Source: Mesorhizobium sp. M9A.F.Ca.ET.002.03.1.2
Lineage (GTDB): Bacteria > Pseudomonadota > Alphaproteobacteria > Rhizobiales > Rhizobiaceae
Length of the DNA stretch: 64,000 nucleotides
Assembly: GCF_003952365.1 (NCBI RefSeq)
Contig: NZ_CP034443.1
Coordinates: 2,783,001 to 2,847,000 of the forward strand
Reading direction: 5' to 3'
Shown: positions 49,627 through 59,012 of the stretch, piece by piece
How the letters are laid out: each line of letters opens with the position of its first letter
How positions within the stretch are numbered: position 1 is the first letter of the stretch
Notes under the pieces: generated by a model
Databases searched by the model: none
What the model was told of the DNA's origin: nothing
Seen by the model: only the letters and a program-made list of their open reading frames with translations
Translations under genes and position numbers: made by a program

Positions 49627-50292
49627 TCAGCCTCCCGGTAACGTATAACTCAGCACAAGCCCATGCATCAATTTTGACCAACCATCAATGGCAACAAACA
49701 AAAAGATCTTGAACGGGACAGATATAACAGTTGGTGAGACCATCGACATACCCATTGCCATCAAGATAGTTGTCACTATCAGATCTATAACAATAAAAGG
49801 CAGATAAAGTAGAAATCCTATCTCAAATCCGCGCTTCAATTCTGATAGCAAGAAAGACGGTACAAGTATTGCAAAGTCATCAGGCGTGGCTGCAGCGTGC
49901 ATTTCCTCTGGCCAGACCTTTTCTGTCGAAGATAGGAAAAATCGCCGCTGCTCTTCATTTGTGAATTTCTTGAGATGCTCGCGCAAGGGCTCACTTCCGG
50001 CTTTAGCGGCGCTTACCCAGTCGTCGAATGTCTGATAGTGGAGCTTGGGATCCGACATGCGGTCATAGGTCTGCTCAGCAACGGGCGCACTAACGAACAT
50101 AGTGAGGATCATCGCCGCGGCGTACAGCACCACATTGGGTGGTATGGTCTGGGTCCCGAGCGCATTGCGGACGAGGAAAAGAACAATTGATACCTTTACA
50201 AAGGCCGTTGTCGTGGCAACTGCTAAAACCAGCAGACCGAGTCCGGCGGTAACCGCAAGAAGCGCCAGGATTGTCGGCTGAGCTTCACTCAT
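49627..50292 (-). CDS. rhcR: T3SS export apparatus protein RhcR (SctR)
   Basis: A 221-residue SctR/FliP-family membrane protein. Family signatures are FVKVSIVLFLVRNALGTQTI and PPNVVLYAAAMILTMFV near the N-terminus and FLLYLPFIVIDLIVTTILMA then MGMSMVSPTVISVPFKIFLF in the C-terminal helices. The ATG (50292) overlaps the rhcQ stop by eight bases. Confidence 0.95.
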   Translation of the reverse strand: MSEAQPTILALLAVTAGLGLLVLAVATTTAFVKVSIVLFLVRNALGTQTIPPNVVLYAAAMILTMFVSAPVAEQTYDRMSDPKLHYQTFDDWVSAAKAGSEPLREHLKKFTNEEQRRFFLSSTEKVWPEEMHAAATPDDFAILVPSFLLSELKRGFEIGFLLYLPFIVIDLIVTTILMAMGMSMVSPTVISVPFKIFLFVAIDGWSKLMHGLVLSYTLPGG

Positions 50293-51313
50293 TGCATGCA
50301 AACCCGCCACGGAGCCTGATGCCCAGCTCTTCTCCGATGCGGACAATGTCGCCACGCCCGATACGCTGACCATTGGCCACTATGTCGACCGGGCCGTCGA
50401 TCGGCCATCCAAGTTCAAAAATATGCCCTTCGCCGGCACTTCTTAATTCCCCAAGAGAAATAGGCCAGCGGCCGCATTCAAAGACAAGCACGATCTCGAC
50501 ATCGTCGAGATCCTTAGTAAGCTCCAGTTGCGATCCGGGTTGTGTCATATGCGCATTCTCCAAAGGACACGGTCGCGGGCGGAAAGGCCCCCGCAAGATT
50601 AATTCATCGCCGTCAAGATCCGCCCCGGCGCACAACTGGCCGACAGCTAGGGTGATCTGGCCGCGGCCGAACGGCGCAATATCGGGCAACAATGCATCAC
50701 CGACACATGCGCTTCGAAGAAGCGCCGCAGGAAGGCGAAGCGTGCCGACCTCTCCTGCAACAATGAGCGGGAGCTCTGGAGGCAGCCCGCCCAGCTGCCG
50801 CGGCAACTGGGCAAGCAGTTCGCCTAGCGCGCGAAACGCAGGCGGTACTAAGCCGTCAAGAGGCGTGAACAGGAATAGACGGCCCTTGCCCTTGACCGCG
50901 CCGAAAATGATGTCGAGTTCAAGATGAGGAGCCAGCATCGTGGCTTCGCATACGCGCACGAGTTGCACGTTCAGACGCGTCGTCTCCTCCAGTCGAGTGA
51001 CAAGCGGCTCAAGAGCGAGTTCGAGAATAAGCGAAGCAGTTGGCTCGGAAGGGAAGGCCAAGCCGTTCTGCACTGTCGTGATGAACTCCTCTACGAGCGG
51101 GCGCGACAGCGACAAGATGACCGTTTCGGCTCCCACTCTCCAGACGCAGTCAAGCATCGGAATGGCAGCAGGTTCCTGCTGCCAGACAAGCCCTGCCGTT
51201 CGCACCGATAGCGGCACCTCGTTGATCCGGCTTTGAAACGGCGTGCGGGGCGCTGCTGTATCATTGAGCCACGAGACAACCGTGCGGGACAGTTTCAGAA
51301 CTGGTTCGAACAT
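50285..51313 (-). CDS. rhcQ: T3SS cytoplasmic ring protein RhcQ (SctQ)
   Basis: About 342 residues from the ATG at 51313. The C-terminal 70 residues are a SpoA (SURF) domain (DLDDVEIVLVFECGRWPISL, RIGEELGIRLRGGF), as in SctQ proteins that build the cytoplasmic sorting platform. The N-terminal part binds the ATPase complex. The frame is open further up; a GTG at 51349 would give 354 residues, closer to the usual 358, so the start is uncertain. Confidence 0.88.
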   Translation of the reverse strand: MFEPVLKLSRTVVSWLNDTAAPRTPFQSRINEVPLSVRTAGLVWQQEPAAIPMLDCVWRVGAETVILSLSRPLVEEFITTVQNGLAFPSEPTASLILELALEPLVTRLEETTRLNVQLVRVCEATMLAPHLELDIIFGAVKGKGRLFLFTPLDGLVPPAFRALGELLAQLPRQLGGLPPELPLIVAGEVGTLRLPAALLRSACVGDALLPDIAPFGRGQITLAVGQLCAGADLDGDELILRGPFRPRPCPLENAHMTQPGSQLELTKDLDDVEIVLVFECGRWPISLGELRSAGEGHIFELGWPIDGPVDIVANGQRIGRGDIVRIGEELGIRLRGGFACNE

Positions 51314-51402
51314 GGCGGGTGTGACCGCAGCGGCTATCAAAGACTGCACGGTCGTGTCATTCGGACGACCTCTTGCGACTGTCGGATCCGGTTGCGCGGC
51401 AT

Positions 51403-51915
51403 TTAGGCAAGCGACCCCCTCGCATATTTCAGCAGTATCTCGTCGTCGGCCTCGATCTCGGCTGCGGCCTCCGAATGAGTCTCGACGGCGCGCCGCACGT
51501 CGTCCTCGATTTGTTGCCATTTGTCCCTTGCCGCCGAACATATGACCCATAGCTCCCTCGTCCTGGACGCCGCCATCTCAGCCTCCTCTTGAGCGATTTG
51601 GGCATCATCAAGCATCTGCCGTCTGGAAGTGATCTCAGCGGCAAGCTGTTCAGTGTGAAGGCGGTGACGGTCGAGCGCTGCGCTAGACAAGTTGTCGAGT
51701 GACATCAGATGCTGATAGAGCGCTGCTTCTGTTCTTGAACAATGTTGCTGTATCATTGCAAGCTCCCTAGCGGCATTTTGTACGGCTGAGGCGGCCACAT
51801 CGCGCTGGGCTTCCTTCTTGGACAGCTCGCCAAGGGCACGACGCTCTTGCATTTCCTTCAGAAGCCGTAACCTCGAAGACTGAACCCAGTTCACGCGGTC
51901 AGACGCGACATCCAT
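51403..51915 (-). CDS. T3SS stalk protein (SctO/Y4yJ)
   Basis: A 170-residue, almost wholly helical coiled-coil protein (RRALGELSKKEAQRDVAASA, EQLAAEITSRRQMLDDAQIA). Its length, composition and position directly after the ATPase gene (25-base overlap) are those of SctO/YscO/FliJ stalk proteins, which link the ATPase to the export gate. Y4yJ in NGR234 occupies the same place. Confidence 0.85.
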   Translation of the reverse strand: MDVASDRVNWVQSSRLRLLKEMQERRALGELSKKEAQRDVAASAVQNAARELAMIQQHCSRTEAALYQHLMSLDNLSSAALDRHRLHTEQLAAEITSRRQMLDDAQIAQEEAEMAASRTRELWVICSAARDKWQQIEDDVRRAVETHSEAAAEIEADDEILLKYARGSLA

Positions 51916-53249
51916 GCGACCGTCTCCTCGAAATCTGACGCGTCATCTTCGCTCTGGCGCAGAAACTCCCTCAGTTCGTCGATTGACGCGACGGCCCGGT
52001 CAGTCAGGGGATCTCCACCTGGCTTGTATTCGCCAACATTGATCAAGAACTCGGTCTCGGCATAGCGCGATAGGAGCTCGCGGAAAATGGATGCTGCCTT
52101 GCGATGTGTCCCCGAAACGACTGCATCCATGACGCGGCTGCGACTCTGCAGCACATCAATAGCGGGGAAATGCGATCGCGCCGCAATAGCGCGTGAGAGG
52201 ATGACATGGCCATCGAGAATACCACGCGATTCCTCGGCGATTGGATCACCCGTGCCATCACCCTCTACAAGCACCGTATAGAAGGCCGTGATTGAGCCCC
52301 GCTCACCCATGCCGGCGCGCTCGAGCAGGCCTGGCAGCATGCCAAAAACGGAAGGAGGAAAGCCCCGTCGCGTCGGCGGCTCACCCGCAGCAAGGCCTAT
52401 TTCGCGCATAGCGCGGCAGAAGCGCGTCAGCGAATCCAGCATGAGAGCAACGCGTAGGCCCTGATCGCGAAAATATTCCGCGAGCGCAGTCGCCATTGGA
52501 GCGCATTGCGCACGCTCCACCGCCGAGCGGTCGGAGGTTTCAACCACGACGACCGTACGGAGAAGGCCCTCTTCACCAAGATTCCTTTCGATGAATTCAC
52601 GAACTTCCCGTCCACGTTCGCCTATGAGCGCCACTATGACGACGTCAGCGGCGGCACCCTTTACGATCTGTGACAACAGCGTCGACTTGCCACCACCTGG
52701 CTCGCCATAAATCCCGATCCGCTGGCCCTCGCCGCACGTCAGCAGACCATCGAGGACACGGACCCCAAGCGGGAATGGCCGCTCAATCATGCGCCTCGTC
52801 ATCGGATTGGGGGCTCTGCCATGCAGGGGCCGAGTTTCGACGGTCTTGATTTCGCCTTTGCCGTCCAATGGGCGGCAACGACTGTCGATCACGCGACCGA
52901 GCAAATCGCCGCCGACGGGCACCTCACGCATTCGGCCAGTGGCCACGACCTCTGCGCGGCTGGATAGGCCCACCAAGTCCCCGATCGGTGTCAGCAATAC
53001 ACCATCACCCGACAGGCCGATCACCTCGGCCTCGAGCGACAGCCCGGTTCGCGGGTCCTCTAGGAGGCAAAGTTCCCCAATACGAGTATCTGGCAAGACG
53101 GCATGAACCAGTGTGCCGATAGCCCGCGTGATCCGACCGCGCACCGCACGCGTGTCAATTCGCTTGGCCGCAGCCCTCAAAGACGAGATTGCTGGAACGA
53201 GAGCTCGAGTGTCGGCGTCAGCGTTATGTTCTGGGACGGGCTTTCTCAT
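51891..53249 (-). CDS. rhcN: T3SS ATPase RhcN (SctN)
   Basis: A 452-residue F1-like ATPase that unfolds substrates and detaches chaperones. It has Walker A GEPGGGKST (182-190), the RGREVREFIE segment with the catalytic Glu, Walker B in VALMLDSLTRFCRAMREIGL, the family motif PPSVFGMLPGLLERAG and the DGHVILSR arm. The ATG overlaps the nolV stop by four bases. Fully intact. Confidence 0.97.
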   Translation of the reverse strand: MRKPVPEHNADADTRALVPAISSLRAAAKRIDTRAVRGRITRAIGTLVHAVLPDTRIGELCLLEDPRTGLSLEAEVIGLSGDGVLLTPIGDLVGLSSRAEVVATGRMREVPVGGDLLGRVIDSRCRPLDGKGEIKTVETRPLHGRAPNPMTRRMIERPFPLGVRVLDGLLTCGEGQRIGIYGEPGGGKSTLLSQIVKGAAADVVIVALIGERGREVREFIERNLGEEGLLRTVVVVETSDRSAVERAQCAPMATALAEYFRDQGLRVALMLDSLTRFCRAMREIGLAAGEPPTRRGFPPSVFGMLPGLLERAGMGERGSITAFYTVLVEGDGTGDPIAEESRGILDGHVILSRAIAARSHFPAIDVLQSRSRVMDAVVSGTHRKAASIFRELLSRYAETEFLINVGEYKPGGDPLTDRAVASIDELREFLRQSEDDASDFEETVAWMSRLTA

Positions 53250-53869
53250 AGCTCGCCTTTTTCACATAGCGTCCCGAAACCAAGGCGCAGCGCGCGCATC
53301 TGGGCGTCAAGTCCCAGGTCGACATTGCCGTACTCGCTCCACAGCACGCACCGTTGCGGCGACAACGTCGGGTCGGGCTCGATCCGCACCCTTGGTCGAC
53401 CATCCTGGCCGTCGCATCGAGCAAACTCTCGTGCAAGCATGTCGACTTGCATGGGAGAAACATGAAGGCAAACTTCGGCGCCGCTGTATTGACACTCTAT
53501 GGCGTGACGAACAGCCCTCACCAGTAGCTCGCCCGGATCGAAAGCGCCGATAAGATCGCTCAATATTTCCATCACGAGCTGCGGCAATTCCTGCTCCAGA
53601 GCCGCCTTTCGTCGCGCGATTTCGGAGATTGTCTCCGCAATCAGCCCTGCCATCTCCTCGGTGCCTGCATTCGAGCCCTCCATGTGGCCGCGCACCCACG
53701 CCCGCTGGTAAACGGCGCGTGCCCAGTTTCGAACGCGCTGCCGATGCCGTTCTGCCGCGGCAAGCGCTTGCGCGGCGCTGTGCCAGGTTTCGAGCTCGCT
53801 CGCGGGTATCAGTGGTCCGATTGGACGCATCTGCGGCGCTATTGGCCCCTCGGAAAGTTCGGCTGTCAT
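53246..53869 (-). CDS. nolV: T3SS ATPase regulator NolV (SctL)
   Basis: A 207-residue SctL/FliH-family protein: helical N-terminal half (AAQALAAAERHRQRVRNWAR), then a C-terminal globular part (VCLHVSPMQVDMLAREFARC, RVRIEPDPTLSPQRCVLWSE) typical of the family. It binds and restrains RhcN. Four-base overlaps join it to nolU and rhcN. Confidence 0.92.
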   Translation of the reverse strand: MTAELSEGPIAPQMRPIGPLIPASELETWHSAAQALAAAERHRQRVRNWARAVYQRAWVRGHMEGSNAGTEEMAGLIAETISEIARRKAALEQELPQLVMEILSDLIGAFDPGELLVRAVRHAIECQYSGAEVCLHVSPMQVDMLAREFARCDGQDGRPRVRIEPDPTLSPQRCVLWSEYGNVDLGLDAQMRALRLGFGTLCEKGEL

Positions 53870-54492
53870 TTCACCGGGGTCTCTGTCTCAAAATGAGCTA
53901 GTACAAGTGAAAGCAATTGGCCGGCGGCGGTCCAATGCTCAGGTGCTGGAGTCTCCGCGGCAGTCCCCTCGGGCAACCGAAGAAGCACGCGGTTACGCTC
54001 GGTCGCTGAACTGTCCTGGAGCCAAGCCCCAAGACATGCATGTCCATCGTATTCGATTTGCTGAGCGAGTTTTTCTGGGTCCGCGATCAGTCTGTTCTCA
54101 ACGGCATGCAGCAGGTGTCGGATTCCGAATGCGTGTGCATCCACGCCGATGCGTTTAACAAGGATGGCAAGCTCAGGCTGAGAGACAAACGCGACCAGCG
54201 AACGGGCATGCCAGATACTACCAGCAAGAAGGGCAGCTCGATATGGATCGTGCCCGCGTAGAAGGTCCGGCCTGCAGCCGATGTGGTTCAGATCCACGTC
54301 ATAGTTGCCCAGCAATTCTGCCAGCCTTGGATGCAGTCTGGAACACTTCTGCAACTTCACTAACGTTTCTGCCGATAACGCTGGATCAAGACGCGCCGCT
54401 AGACGGGTCGGATGGGCCGAAGCCGCAAGCTCGCTCGCGCCCGGAAAACGCAATTGGTGCGGACCATCAGGTCGGGCGGTCTGTATAGGCAT
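53866..54492 (-). CDS. nolU: T3SS sorting-platform protein NolU (SctK-like)
   Basis: A protein of about 208 residues, conserved in rhizobial and related T3SS between SctJ and SctL, with SctK-like position (RLHPRLAELLGNYDVDLNHI, LRLPEGTAAETPAPEHWTAA). I start at the ATG at 54492, 13 bases after the nolT stop, giving a length like the NGR234 protein (212); a longer frame overlapping nolT is open but unlikely. Confidence 0.85.
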   Translation of the reverse strand: MPIQTARPDGPHQLRFPGASELAASAHPTRLAARLDPALSAETLVKLQKCSRLHPRLAELLGNYDVDLNHIGCRPDLLRGHDPYRAALLAGSIWHARSLVAFVSQPELAILVKRIGVDAHAFGIRHLLHAVENRLIADPEKLAQQIEYDGHACLGAWLQDSSATERNRVLLRLPEGTAAETPAPEHWTAAGQLLSLVLAHFETETPVK

Positions 54493-54505
54493 TGGCAATG
54501 AGATG

Positions 54506-55342
54506 TCACCCACGTCCAATTGCAGGCATTCTTTTGCGAATGGCCTCGACAGCAGAAGCATCCCGGCGCCCCTCGACCTTGGAAACGCCGGTTGATTGCT
54601 TGCGCCGACGCGTAGCAACGCTGACCAAGAGATAACAGGCCACTGCGAATACGGCTGCGGCAAAACCTGTCACGGTCGCCAGAATTGGCGCAGGAAGAGG
54701 TGTTGATGCTTGTGGCAAAACAGCAGTCGGATCGGGCCGTTGCTCGTGTGCGGACCGTTCTACCGGCACCAAAACCACTTCCACCTTATCGTAGGACAAG
54801 CCTTCGATGCTGTCGGCTACCAGCATCTTTATCTTTGGCAGCAGAGCCGCGACATTTGTTTTGGCGTCGTGCCTGATAAACACCGCGGCCGAGGATGGCG
54901 TGGCGCCGGCTCGCACAAGGTCGTTATGCGGCAGCACGACGTGAACACGTACAGAAAAAACGCCATCGATATCGCTGATCGTCCGCGACAACTCTTCGCT
55001 CAGGGCATACACGTAACGGGCACGCTCCTCGGTCGGCGAGGCAATCAGGCCTGATCCTTGGAATATCTCACCGAGGTTCTTGAAGGATTGGCGCGGCAAC
55101 CCCTTGGCGTTCAGAAGGTTGATTGAGAAGGCGAGCAGCTTTTCGTCAACCTGGATCGTGCTGGTCCCATCCTTGGCGACCACCCGGATCGCGGCGACCC
55201 CGTTGTCTTCAAGAAGTGCGAGCATTTCATTTGCCTCACGCTCTTGCAATTGCGTGTAGAGGTCGGTTTTGCAAGCACTGAGGGCGACGAGAACTAGCAG
55301 CATGACAAGTCTAACCGACCGCCACCCTGACAGGCCACGCAT
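54506..55342 (-). CDS. nolT: T3SS inner-ring lipoprotein NolT/RhcJ (SctJ)
   Basis: A 278-residue SctJ/YscJ-family lipoprotein. The signal LVMLLVLVALSAC ends in lipobox LSAC; after the Cys come KTDLYTQLQEREANEMLALL and the two ring-building domains (VRVHVVLPHN, SIEGLSYDKVEVVLVPVE), then a C-terminal membrane helix (ILATVTGFAAAVFAVACYLL). SctJ forms the inner ring of the basal body. The ATG at 55342 follows CCGAGGGCGAAATC; an ATG 27 bases upstream is possible. Confidence 0.93.
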   Translation of the reverse strand: MRGLSGWRSVRLVMLLVLVALSACKTDLYTQLQEREANEMLALLEDNGVAAIRVVAKDGTSTIQVDEKLLAFSINLLNAKGLPRQSFKNLGEIFQGSGLIASPTEERARYVYALSEELSRTISDIDGVFSVRVHVVLPHNDLVRAGATPSSAAVFIRHDAKTNVAALLPKIKMLVADSIEGLSYDKVEVVLVPVERSAHEQRPDPTAVLPQASTPLPAPILATVTGFAAAVFAVACYLLVSVATRRRKQSTGVSKVEGRRDASAVEAIRKRMPAIGRG

Positions 55343-55378
55343 GATTTCGCCCTCGGCCAAGCCAATCATGCGCGCGGT

Positions 55379-55888
55379 TCAGCCTTCCTTCAAAAGTTTA
55401 TTCACGGATGATGTGACGCCGCTGACGCCTTTGGAGATAAGCGCCACCTGGGTGACGCCGTTGTAAACATCCCGAAGACCAGCCATCATCGTTTCGAAGT
55501 CTTGCCCTTGTTGAGGAATGCCCGAGATTCCGGTTCCCGCCTCACCTGCGACGGGAAGCTTCTGCGCCGGTCCCGGTAGAGCGCCCTTCGAAAGGGCTAT
55601 GTCATGGTCGAGCGCGGGGAAGGAAACAGTGTTGTGTGGATATAGGGAGGAAATCGTCTGCAACACGCGATCGCCCATGCCGCTCGTCGGCGCAGCCGCG
55701 CGCTGAACATCCATCGCCGCAGCAACTGGCGCCGCACTCGCTGGCTCCGCGGCGGCATTGTTTTTCAGCGAGTCGGCTGCATGCCCTAAGGCGCGCTCAA
55801 ACTGGGCCTGCTCGACAATCGACGGTGATCCGACCCTGGGGAGGCCAGCCGTTAGAGTGGCAGAGATCGACGTGACAGGCATCATCAT
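55379..55888 (-). CDS. nolB: NolB (NopB), first gene of the main T3SS unit
   Basis: A 169-residue Ala/Ser/Gly-rich protein (TSISATLTAGLPRVGSPSIV, then helical VEQAQFERALGHAADSLKNN; C-terminal GVTQVALISKGVSGVTSSVN). NolB/NopB is secreted and needed for the surface pilus; the C-terminal end resembles inner-rod/SctI proteins. It is the first gene after the tts box at 55962. The first of three Met codons in a row is taken as start (55888); the longer frame is unlikely. Confidence 0.88.
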   Translation of the reverse strand: MMMPVTSISATLTAGLPRVGSPSIVEQAQFERALGHAADSLKNNAAAEPASAAPVAAAMDVQRAAAPTSGMGDRVLQTISSLYPHNTVSFPALDHDIALSKGALPGPAQKLPVAGEAGTGISGIPQQGQDFETMMAGLRDVYNGVTQVALISKGVSGVTSSVNKLLKEG

Positions 55889-55961
55889 GTAAGGACTCGG
55901 TTGCTCTCTCTGACCGGGCGGGCCCCGCCCATTCATCACCCGGTGTCGGCGCAACACTCCT

Positions 55962-55994
55962 AGGGGGGCAAGCTGACAACAAGCTGACTAACGG
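55962..55994 (-). promoter_or_regulatory. tts box of the nolB-rhcU unit
   Basis: On the minus strand TTAGTCAGCTTGTTGTCAGC then TTGCCCCCC, about 75 bases upstream of nolB. It lies between the divergent nolB and nolW genes and may serve both. Confidence 0.85.
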
Positions 55995-56074
55995 CGGCGT
56001 CATTTCGACATCTAAAATCTCTTCGGCAATTTAGTCACTTGTGATGATTTCAGCGTTTGGTTTATCAGTGCGAC

Positions 56075-56773
56075 ATGCCGAGAACGCTTATCCAACCCGT
56101 CACCCTGCATGTTTTGAGACTTCTCTGTGCCGGGTTTTTTCTGTCCACCGGGATTCACCCGGCGCACGCAGTCCCGCTGTCCCTTCCGGCGACACCCTAT
56201 AGATACACGGTTCTGGATCAGGAACTCGCTGCAGCGTTGCAGGAATTCGGCAACAACCTGAATATCAGGGTCAACATCAGTCCTGCGGTGAAGGGGCGAA
56301 TTCGCGGACGTATGCCTGATTTGCCACCGCGCGCGTTCCTCGACCGCTTGACGAACCTTTACGGTCTCCAATGGTACTATGACGGCCTTGTGCTCTATGT
56401 GTCTGCTGCACAAGAATCGCAAACTCGAATGCTTTTGATGACGTCGATTCGCTTCGATGCGTTCAAGGGGGCTCTCGACAAGCTTGATATCTCCGACGAG
56501 CGCTATGTGGTCAAACCCGTGCCAGGCAATGGCCTCGTCTTCGTTTCCGGTCCACCGCGCTTCGTCGCACTCGTGGAGCAGACCTTTAACGGCTTGGTGG
56601 CGGAGGCGCAGGCGCAGACTCACATAGCGGCCACGCCAAAGGAATCAGTGCTGATCTTGTTTCGCGGCTCCTCCACTACGGTCGTTCGCGACGGACGACC
56701 GGATGCTTCTTATTCTTCTGACATCCCACAACAGGATAGCGTTGGCGGGAAGCCTGAGCTGGGCAAGAAATGA
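56075..56773 (+). CDS. nolW: Split secretin N-terminal part NolW (RhcC1)
   Basis: A 232-residue exported protein (signal LLCAGFFLSTGIHPAHA). It contains secretin N domains (YRYTVLDQELAAALQEFGNN, then LPPRAFLDRLTNLYGLQWYY) but not the secretin barrel. In rhizobia the outer-membrane secretin is split between NolW/RhcC1 and RhcC2, and the second part is not in this window. I prefer the ATG at 56075 over the TTG at 56057. Divergent from nolB. Confidence 0.93.
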   Translation: MPRTLIQPVTLHVLRLLCAGFFLSTGIHPAHAVPLSLPATPYRYTVLDQELAAALQEFGNNLNIRVNISPAVKGRIRGRMPDLPPRAFLDRLTNLYGLQWYYDGLVLYVSAAQESQTRMLLMTSIRFDAFKGALDKLDISDERYVVKPVPGNGLVFVSGPPRFVALVEQTFNGLVAEAQAQTHIAATPKESVLILFRGSSTTVVRDGRPDASYSSDIPQQDSVGGKPELGKK

Positions 56774-56841
56774 ACATTGAGGATTTGCCGCAGCTCTGAA
56801 GAACATGACTGCGGCTACCCCTTTGTGAACTCTTCGCAAAC

Positions 56842-56872
56842 TCGTCAGTTTCTCGAAAGCTAATCCGCTCAT
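56842..56872 (+). promoter_or_regulatory. tts box of nopX
   Basis: CTCGTCAGTTTCTCGAAAGC then TAATCCGCTC, the best match to the tts consensus in the window. It lies about 200 bases upstream of nopX. Confidence 0.92.
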
Positions 56873-57074
56873 GATGAGTCCCGGCAGCTCTCGCGGTGAC
56901 TCCGGCCATTGTGTTGGACCGAACCTTGGAGCCGGCCCGGAACACAGCAATTGAAGGCAGGGCAGGCGCATTCGTGACCTGCCGACGCTTGGAATTGTCG
57001 AATTTTGTGAAACGCAAGGGATCTTCTGTCGGGGTCTCTTGTGGGGATTTCAACGTCACGTCTGAGGATGCACA

Positions 57075-59012
57075 ATGTCGGCCAGCAATCTTTCAACTTT
57101 CTACCGCTCAAATTCGCTACAGTCCGCAAGGGGTTGGCCGGGCCTGAAAGTTTCCCATTTTGCGACCCAGCATCAGCAAAGTGCATCGTGCTTCGAAGCG
57201 ATGCTGTCCACTTGTGTGCTGGCAAACAAGCCCGGCTCTTTCGCGCAAGGGGATCTGCCAACGTCGAATCTTGATTCGACAATGGATAAATTGCGGCAGG
57301 ACCCTTTGGGCCATCTGGCACCGGATGTCGAATCGACATTGAAGGGCTTGGAGCAACACCCACTGGATCTGCTGCCGCCACATATGAGGGCGGCTCTCAA
57401 GGAGGACCAATCGCAACGCTCCAAGGCGACTGAAGCCCAACATCTGCTCCGCGTCACCCCGAAGATCGAGCCGGCTCCCAGGCCGAGCCCCGGAATCACG
57501 TGGAACGGTGGGTCGCTGACCACGGCTGAGTTGCAGATTGTTGCGGTACTCAACCGTCACAAGGACCAATGCCCGCTTAGTTGGAAGTCGTTGACCGAGA
57601 AAGCCAATGATCCCTCTACGCCACCGGATCTGAAAGCGGCGATCAAGGGACTGCAGCAGGATTCGGGACTTTTTTATGCGATTGGCTCGCAGGGCGACGG
57701 CCGCTGTGGAGGCAAGATCAACGCCAAGGACTTGGCCGGATTTTCAAACCACCACCCACAAGTTGCTGCATTTCAGGAAGCCCAAGCGCAAAGCTACGAG
57801 CAGAACTACATACCATCCGACGGCAGCGGAGGTTTGCAGCCTTCGGTCATGACCTTGAGCGATGCCTTGCGGGAGTTTTACCGGTACTCCGAAAATCTGT
57901 CCAAGGACCTGAGTCTGGATGAGTTCAAGAAAATGGTCGGCGGCGAATCGAAAAACGGCAAATTTCCGCCCCAGGTCATTGCGGCGGCGCAATATTTCCT
58001 CGATCACCCCGATGCTTGGAACCAGTTGTGCGGTGGCTCGAAAGGGAAGATGCACAAAGAGGATTTCCTGCAAGTCGCCTCATCGTCGATGAGCCTCACG
58101 CAAACTGAGCTGAATACGGTCGAGATGATCAAGGACCATCAGGACACGTTCTTTGGAAGCGGTGTTCTGACTCGCGACAAACTGGCGAAAATGAAAGACG
58201 ACAAGAGCCTTGATCCGAAAGTGCGGGAAGCAGCCTCTCAGCTCCTTTCAGATCCTCTTTTGTTTGGCCTCCTGAACAATTCGATCACGGGCTATAAGAC
58301 CCATCATAAATTCTTCGACTTTGGCGGCGGGCATACGGTTGATTCCGGCAATATCAGCAAAAAAGACTTTGCCCATTTTTGCACAAACATGTCGTCTGCG
58401 AACCGCAACGTTCAGCAGCCAATCACCCACGGCGCCCAAACCGCAGAAGAGCAGAATGCCGTCGCGGACATGAAGATGGGCCTGATGGACCAGCCTGACA
58501 TTAAGTCAGCCAAAAAGAACGGCGGGGCCGTCATGCACGTCGTCGACTCCGTGCTCAAAATCGAGACGAAAGTGCTCGACTTGGCGGCAACGGCGGTGGG
58601 ACTGCTCAGCTTCATTCCGGGCCTCGGACAAGTAGCCGATCTTGCCTCGATGGTTCTCGAGGCTGAGTCGCAAGCAGCCAATCTCCTGCGTACGGCCATT
58701 AACGGAGGCGATATGAAGCGAGCGCTGGAGGAAGCTGGCCTCAATATGGCCGCGCAGGCGATCGGCCTTATCGCAGGCCCCGAGGTCAAGCTGGCCATTC
58801 GAAATGGGCTCGTAAAGCACCTGATGGAAGAGGCCTTGGCGGCAGGCATTGATCTTTCGGTCTCGACGGCGCAGGACTACGCAGAAGGCTATGTGAATAA
58901 CCTCCAAGCGCGCCTTGCAGGCGGCCCTGAGCAAAACCTAGGCCTTCCGAGCATGCCATCATTCCAGAGTGTGGCAAGCAATGTGCCCTTCGTCGGCATT
59001 GCCTTATCCTAG
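57075..59012 (+). CDS. nopX: NopX (NolX), T3SS translocator
   Basis: A 645-residue protein of the NolX/HrpF family, secreted by the T3SS and thought to form the pore in the host membrane. It holds repeated GxxNxxDF-like modules (CGGKINAKDLAGFSNHHPQV, GGSKGKMHKEDFLQVASS, GNISKKDFAHFCTN) and a C-terminal hydrophobic region (AATAVGLLSFIPGLGQVADL, LNMAAQAIGLIAGPEVKLAI). It is somewhat longer than the NGR234 protein (596). The ATG follows GAGGATGCACA. A strong tts box lies upstream. Confidence 0.95.
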   Translation: MSASNLSTFYRSNSLQSARGWPGLKVSHFATQHQQSASCFEAMLSTCVLANKPGSFAQGDLPTSNLDSTMDKLRQDPLGHLAPDVESTLKGLEQHPLDLLPPHMRAALKEDQSQRSKATEAQHLLRVTPKIEPAPRPSPGITWNGGSLTTAELQIVAVLNRHKDQCPLSWKSLTEKANDPSTPPDLKAAIKGLQQDSGLFYAIGSQGDGRCGGKINAKDLAGFSNHHPQVAAFQEAQAQSYEQNYIPSDGSGGLQPSVMTLSDALREFYRYSENLSKDLSLDEFKKMVGGESKNGKFPPQVIAAAQYFLDHPDAWNQLCGGSKGKMHKEDFLQVASSSMSLTQTELNTVEMIKDHQDTFFGSGVLTRDKLAKMKDDKSLDPKVREAASQLLSDPLLFGLLNNSITGYKTHHKFFDFGGGHTVDSGNISKKDFAHFCTNMSSANRNVQQPITHGAQTAEEQNAVADMKMGLMDQPDIKSAKKNGGAVMHVVDSVLKIETKVLDLAATAVGLLSFIPGLGQVADLASMVLEAESQAANLLRTAINGGDMKRALEEAGLNMAAQAIGLIAGPEVKLAIRNGLVKHLMEEALAAGIDLSVSTAQDYAEGYVNNLQARLAGGPEQNLGLPSMPSFQSVASNVPFVGIALS

